19,359 bases of DNA from Halolacustris sp051744345 (GTDB taxonomy: Bacteria > Actinomycetota > Humimicrobiia > Humimicrobiales > Humimicrobiaceae): NCBI GenBank assembly GCA_051744345.1, contig JBNJCW010000037.1, positions 1 to 19,359 on the forward strand, read 5' to 3'. The notes beneath the pieces are model-generated. The model made no database searches, was not told the origin of the DNA, and was given only the letters and a program-made list of their open reading frames with translations. Both the position numbers and the translations under genes were made by a program. This document shows positions 16,736 through 19,359 of this stretch, piece after piece. How positions within the stretch are numbered: position 1 is the first letter of the stretch; each line of letters begins with the position of its first letter.

Positions 16736-17242
16736 CTAACCTTTCACTTTTTCTTCATGGGTATAAATTATATCCATTACTTCTTCCGGATTTACTTTCT
16801 GATAAATTTTATCATTGATCACTATTATAGGTGCCAGGCCGCAAGCTCCCAGGCACCTGTTTACCTGCAGCGAATATTTCCTGTCCGGGGTAGTCTGGCC
16901 AGGTTTTATTTTCAGTTTTTTCTGTATATTGTCTACAATCTTCTTCCCGCCCTTAACGAAACAAGCGGTTCCCATGCATACCCTTATGTTGTTCTTGCCC
17001 CTGGGTATCAGGGAAAAAAATGAATAAAATGTAGCCACCCCGTACACTTCCTTATCCGGAACCATGAGCCGGCTGGCTACCTTTTTCTGGACATCTATGG
17101 GAAGGAAACCTATACTTTTCTGTATCTCTTGAAGTACTGGTATTACAGCGCCTTTTCTGTCTTTATATCTGGAAATTATCTGGTCAACCTTCTTATTCTC
17201 TTCAGGCCTTAACTCATATTTTGGCAGATCTGCAATCCGCAT
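16736..17242 (-). CDS. NuoE/HylA-like [2Fe-2S] subunit of formate dehydrogenase
   Basis: Thioredoxin-fold [2Fe-2S] protein partnering the NuoF-like subunit. The 168 residues match NuoE/HydC-type proteins: an N-terminal helical bundle (VIPVLQEIQKSIGFLP), the VYGVATFYSFF signature (66-76), and cluster ligands C89, C94 (RVCMGTACF) and C130, C134 (RCLGACG). It is the first gene of the minus-strand operon, with AAGGAG (17253-17248) five bases before ATG 17242. Electrons would pass between the FdhA clusters and the flavin of the NuoF-like subunit. Confidence 0.94.
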   Translation of the reverse strand: MRIADLPKYELRPEENKKVDQIISRYKDRKGAVIPVLQEIQKSIGFLPIDVQKKVASRLMVPDKEVYGVATFYSFFSLIPRGKNNIRVCMGTACFVKGGKKIVDNIQKKLKIKPGQTTPDRKYSLQVNRCLGACGLAPIIVINDKIYQKVNPEEVMDIIYTHEEKVKG

Positions 17243-17293
17243 CTTACTCCTTTAAAATACTTATGGCTGCTGTTTGCTAAATATTTTTAGAAG

Positions 17294-17302
17294 ATTATAA
17301 CA
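17294..17302 (-). promoter_or_regulatory. Candidate extended -10 promoter of the fdh operon
   Basis: On the minus strand TGTTATAAT forms an extended -10 (TG-N-TATAAT), with the TATAAT at 17299-17294. No good -35 lies at the usual distance, which is acceptable for an extended -10. It would give a leader of about 45 bases before the first gene of the formate dehydrogenase operon. Confidence 0.5.
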
Positions 17303-17349
17303 AAATATGCTTAATTATTGTAATAAATTTTCCTTCCTTTAAATAGATA

Positions 17350-17378
17350 TGTACAAACCTTTTAGCATATTGTATGAT
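17350..17378 (+). promoter_or_regulatory. Candidate promoter of the VOC-fold gene
   Basis: TGTACA (17350-17355) and TATGAT (17373-17378) are separated by exactly 17 bases, and the VOC gene starts 37 bases further on. It is divergent from the fdh operon promoter, so the 173-base gap probably serves both units. Confidence 0.45.
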
Positions 17379-17415
17379 TCATTAAGTTAAGTAGAGATTT
17401 AGGAGGCCTACAGTA

Positions 17416-17802
17416 ATGCTTAAGAAACTTACTCCCAACCTGGTGGTAGATGATGTGAGTAAAACAATAGAGTTTTACCAGGATATTCTCGGCTGTTTCG
17501 AGTTAATAACTACCGACCCAAAAGACGGCAAGATAGACTGGGCCCTTATGCGCTGCGAAGATGTGGAAATCATGTTCCAGTCAAAGGAAAGCCTCGAAGA
17601 CAAGGTTCCTGAGTTTATGCTCAAAAACCATGGGAGCAATGTTATCATATACATAGAAATAGACAGGATTGATGTCTTTTTTGACTGGATAAAGGACCGG
17701 GTAGAGGTGGTGCGCCCCCTTCATGAAACCCCCTACAAGATGAAGGAATTCCTTATCCGTGACTGTAACGGCTTTATAATTACTTTTGCCCAGTTTGAAT
17801 AA
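17416..17802 (+). CDS. VOC-superfamily (glyoxalase/bleomycin-resistance-like) protein
   Basis: A 128-residue cytoplasmic protein with one paired beta-alpha-beta-beta-beta fold: opening LTPNLVVDDVSKTIEFYQDIL and a second half ending FLIRDCNGFIITFAQ. VOC proteins cover glyoxalases, dioxygenases and antibiotic-binding proteins; this sequence does not decide between them. The first-strand metal position carries Asn rather than His, and the terminal strand has IITFAQ rather than the usual Glu-containing ending, so a metal-dependent activity is uncertain. AGGAGG (17401-17406) precedes ATG 17416 by nine bases. It stands alone, divergent from the fdh operon. Confidence 0.85.
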   Translation: MLKKLTPNLVVDDVSKTIEFYQDILGCFELITTDPKDGKIDWALMRCEDVEIMFQSKESLEDKVPEFMLKNHGSNVIIYIEIDRIDVFFDWIKDRVEVVRPLHETPYKMKEFLIRDCNGFIITFAQFE

Positions 17803-17859
17803 ACGTTCCTGCTTAAAATAACTATGGCCTGCCAAGGGTATTTGCGATTGCAGGTTTTT

Positions 17860-17882
17860 AGGCTTGCAGCCTTTGCTTTTTC
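17860..17882 (+). terminator. Possible terminator after the VOC gene
   Basis: AGGCT (17860-17864), a 3-base loop and AGCCT (17868-17872) form a short hairpin followed by a T-rich tract (TTGCTTTTT), about 58 bases after the VOC stop. The stem is only five pairs, so confidence is modest. Confidence 0.4.
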
Positions 17883-17945
17883 CTTGAGTAAAATATTATT
17901 CACCTGCCGCATGAATTGAATTAAAAGATTATGGGAAATAAAAAA

Positions 17946-17996
17946 TGGTAGCGGGGATAGGATTTGAACCTACGATTTTCGAATAATAGGGCCGGT
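17946..17996 (-). pseudogene. Initiator-tRNA-like 3' fragment (decayed tRNA)
   Basis: Read on the minus strand, the segment ends GGTTCAAATCCTATCCCCGCTACCA: an intact T arm (GTAGG/CCTAT around TTCAAAT), the 3' acceptor strand CCCCGCT, discriminator A and encoded CCA. The pattern fits the 3' part of a bacterial tRNA-fMet as I recall it. Further 5' the similarity fades: the anticodon position reads TAT instead of CAT (17988-17986), the anticodon stem no longer pairs, and no matching 5' acceptor strand (AGCGGGG/CGCGGGG) or D arm exists in the next 100 bases. It is therefore a tRNA relic or a partial tRNA copy, such as those left by integrating elements, not a working tRNA. Confidence 0.7.
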
Positions 17997-18327
17997 TTAA
18001 GGCCCCATGTATTGGGAAAAACCTCACTGTATAAGGATTTTTCATTGTCACAAAAGATGGCGAATTTTGTACTAACACATGATAGACAACAAGTGTCATT
18101 GCTTGCCTGCAAGCCCTTGAATGGGGAATTTATTCCTTTAGAAAATTATGGGTACATAGTACATGCGAAAGATAACCTTTGAGAAGCAGTATCATTTAAA
18201 ATGATATCCTGTGCCGGCTGTTTTAGGAAGGAAACTGGGGCTAGAATAAGCCAATATTTTGTCCAATTTTACTTAAATACCCAATCATGTATCATTTCTG
18301 TTACCATTTAGTAATCCGGCGGATGGC
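17997..18327. other. Gene-poor stretch after the tRNA relic
   Basis: A plus-strand open frame from TTG 17964 to 18182 begins inside the tRNA relic and encodes a C-terminal part (residues ~28-72) with a protein-like composition (FVLTHDRQQVSLLAC...), but I recognise no family and no ribosome site; it could be a gene fragment. At 18190-18206 is a near-perfect palindrome, TATCATTT-A-AAATGATA, without a loop or T tract, more like a protein-binding site than a terminator. Nothing else was identified. Confidence 0.4.
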
Positions 18328-18355
18328 TTGAAATAATTTGGTTACCGGATATAAT
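18328..18355 (+). promoter_or_regulatory. Strong candidate promoter of the lipoprotein gene
   Basis: TTGAAA (18328-18333) and a perfect TATAAT (18350-18355) with a 16-base spacer make the best sigma-A-type promoter in the window. Transcription would start near 18362 and give a ~160-base leader before the lipoprotein ATG at 18523. Confidence 0.6.
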
Positions 18356-18361
18356 ATACCC

Positions 18362-18522
18362 CATATTTTGCCTGTTACAGTGCCTTCAAAAACTTAGTTT
18401 CTGTTCTCTTTCTGTACAGGCGTACACTTACTTGGGTTTCGCGTCCGCAAATAAGGCATCAAAAAAATAATTATTTTACTGCGATAACAACCGGTAAAAT
18501 AAAATAAGAAAAAAGGAGAAAA
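18362..18522 (+). promoter_or_regulatory. Long 5' leader with inverted repeats
   Basis: The predicted leader contains TGTAC-AGGC-GTACA (18413-18426) and a second pair ATTTTAC (18473-18479)/GTAAAAT (18494-18500) with a 14-base loop, just before the ribosome site. These could form RNA hairpins or be operators. No known riboswitch core was recognised. Confidence 0.3.
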
Positions 18523-19359
18523 ATGAAAAAAAGAAAAAATATTAAAGTACGGCATAAAAGATATTTGAGCAAAATTACCATTATGCTTCTTATATTGAGT
18601 CTTATTTTTTTTATTTCCTCCTGCAGGCAGGCTGCAGGCGTTGATGAAGCTGAGTATCCTCCGCCCCAGGGTCTTCATATTGAAGAATTTAGCGGAAGCG
18701 GAGCGGACAGGGCGGCCAATCTTGCCTGGGAAGCACTTGATACAGAGCCTAATGTTATCCAGTATGTGGTGTATAAATTCGATGCGGGGGCAGTCAAAGG
18801 CATAGGGTTCGAAAATAAGGAAGAGATAGACCGAGATTTACTGGACCAAAATGCAGAAGAGGTAGTAAGAACTGCTGATACAAACCATATGCATATAATA
18901 GGAGAAAAAGATTATTGTTTCTATGTAACCGCTATTTATGATGGTGATATTGAAAGCAGCCCCAGCAATGTTATATGTGCCGGTGTTGATATTGATGCTG
19001 ACGTATCTCCGGTAGGTCCCGGTACAGGAGAAGATGGGGAAAATGGTAATGGTGCTGATCTTGCAGAAGAGGGAAAAGACCCTGATATGCAGCCCCTGAG
19101 CCGGGATGCAGCCGGATTGTGCTATAACTCCTATTATCCGGCAGCTCCGGGAGCTTCATATACATATCAGGTTACCGGCACACGCTCCTGGGTGCAGACC
19201 CATACAATTACAGATGTAAGCGGGGACGATTTTACAGAAGAAGTAGTCCAGGATCTTGTCACCCATATATATGAATGGGAGTGCCTGCCCGAAGGTCTTG
19301 TTAACACATTCGGGGGAGTCATGATTACCGAAAATGATACTGTTTATACTACTTCAGAT
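18523..19359 (+). CDS. Predicted surface lipoprotein with fibronectin-III-like domain (3'-partial)
   Basis: The first 279 codons of a gene that runs off the right edge; no stop is reached. The product starts MKKRKNIKVRHKRY, then a hydrophobic segment and lipobox ISSC with the acylated Cys at 34. Residues ~45-155 (PPPQGLHIEEF ... NLAWEAL ... YVVYKF ... YCFYVTAIYDG ... SSPSNVI) have the strand order and Trp/Tyr positions of a fibronectin type III domain. A Gly/Glu/Asp-rich linker (about 160-185) leads to a second domain starting NSYYPAAPGASYTYQVTG, like the YYP-G-WTY opening of some secreted beta-rich domains. AGGAG lies just before ATG 18523, fixing the start. It is probably anchored outside the membrane; ligand unknown. 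The N-terminus and ribosome site are convincing, but the function is not identified. Confidence 0.82.
   Translation, partial: MKKRKNIKVRHKRYLSKITIMLLILSLIFFISSCRQAAGVDEAEYPPPQGLHIEEFSGSGADRAANLAWEALDTEPNVIQYVVYKFDAGAVKGIGFENKEEIDRDLLDQNAEEVVRTADTNHMHIIGEKDYCFYVTAIYDGDIESSPSNVICAGVDIDADVSPVGPGTGEDGENGNGADLAEEGKDPDMQPLSRDAAGLCYNSYYPAAPGASYTYQVTGTRSWVQTHTITDVSGDDFTEEVVQDLVTHIYEWECLPEGLVNTFGGVMITENDTVYTTSD

Noticed and set aside
18394..18678. Minus-strand open frame opposite the lipoprotein start
   Set aside because: It is antisense to a convincing signal peptide and ribosome site; its Lys/Phe-rich composition mirrors the A/T-rich leader.
1..19359. CRISPR array or rRNA genes
   Set aside because: No regularly spaced repeats and no rRNA-like sequence were seen on either strand.

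Overview
The window comes from a bacterial chromosome of moderate GC content. The genes are densely packed, Shine-Dalgarno sites of the AGGAGG type are clear at several starts, and AGG (Arg) and ATA (Ile) codons are frequent. The gene content (a multi-subunit NAD-linked formate dehydrogenase with its maturation genes, plus lipoproteins with lipoboxes) suggests a strict or facultative anaerobe using formate/CO2 chemistry, possibly acetogenic. The phylum cannot be fixed from this sequence alone.

Region 1 (1-8266, plus strand) is a four-gene alpha-glucan/trehalose operon: treZ (5' end cut off by the window edge), a GH57 enzyme with a DUF3536 region, treY, and malQ. Adjacent genes are tightly spaced or overlapping. 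TreY converts the reducing end of malto-oligosaccharides to a trehalosyl unit and TreZ releases trehalose. MalQ and the GH57 enzyme presumably remodel the glucan chains that feed or recycle through this pair.

Region 2 (8201-9404) is the most unusual DNA here. An ~87-bp sequence spanning the convergent 3' ends of malQ and the ymdB-like gene occurs twice in direct orientation (8211-8297 and 9319-9403). About 1.0 kb between the copies carries a minus-strand type II toxin-antitoxin module: an intact ribbon-helix-helix antitoxin and a RelE/ParE-type toxin whose frame is broken at an A6 run. Each repeat copy keeps one functional gene end and a relic of the other, so the block looks like an insertion or duplication that split an originally abutting convergent gene pair.

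Region 3 (9369-17242, minus strand) reads, in transcription order: NuoE-like subunit, NuoF-like subunit, formate dehydrogenase alpha subunit, fdhD, mobA, a small lipoprotein, and a YmdB/TIGR00282 metallophosphoesterase. The first five genes are overlapping or nearly contiguous and form a coherent unit: three subunits of an NAD(P)+-linked molybdenum/tungsten formate dehydrogenase, the sulfurtransferase that activates its cofactor, and the enzyme that makes the MGD cofactor. A perfect TATAAT just before the lipoprotein suggests the last two genes can be transcribed separately.

Region 4 (17243-19359) has a divergent promoter region, a small VOC-fold protein, a decayed initiator-tRNA-like fragment on the minus strand, a long gene-poor stretch, and the first 279 codons of a secreted lipoprotein with a fibronectin-III-like domain. 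That lipoprotein has a strong candidate promoter and a ~160-nt leader, and it runs off the right edge.
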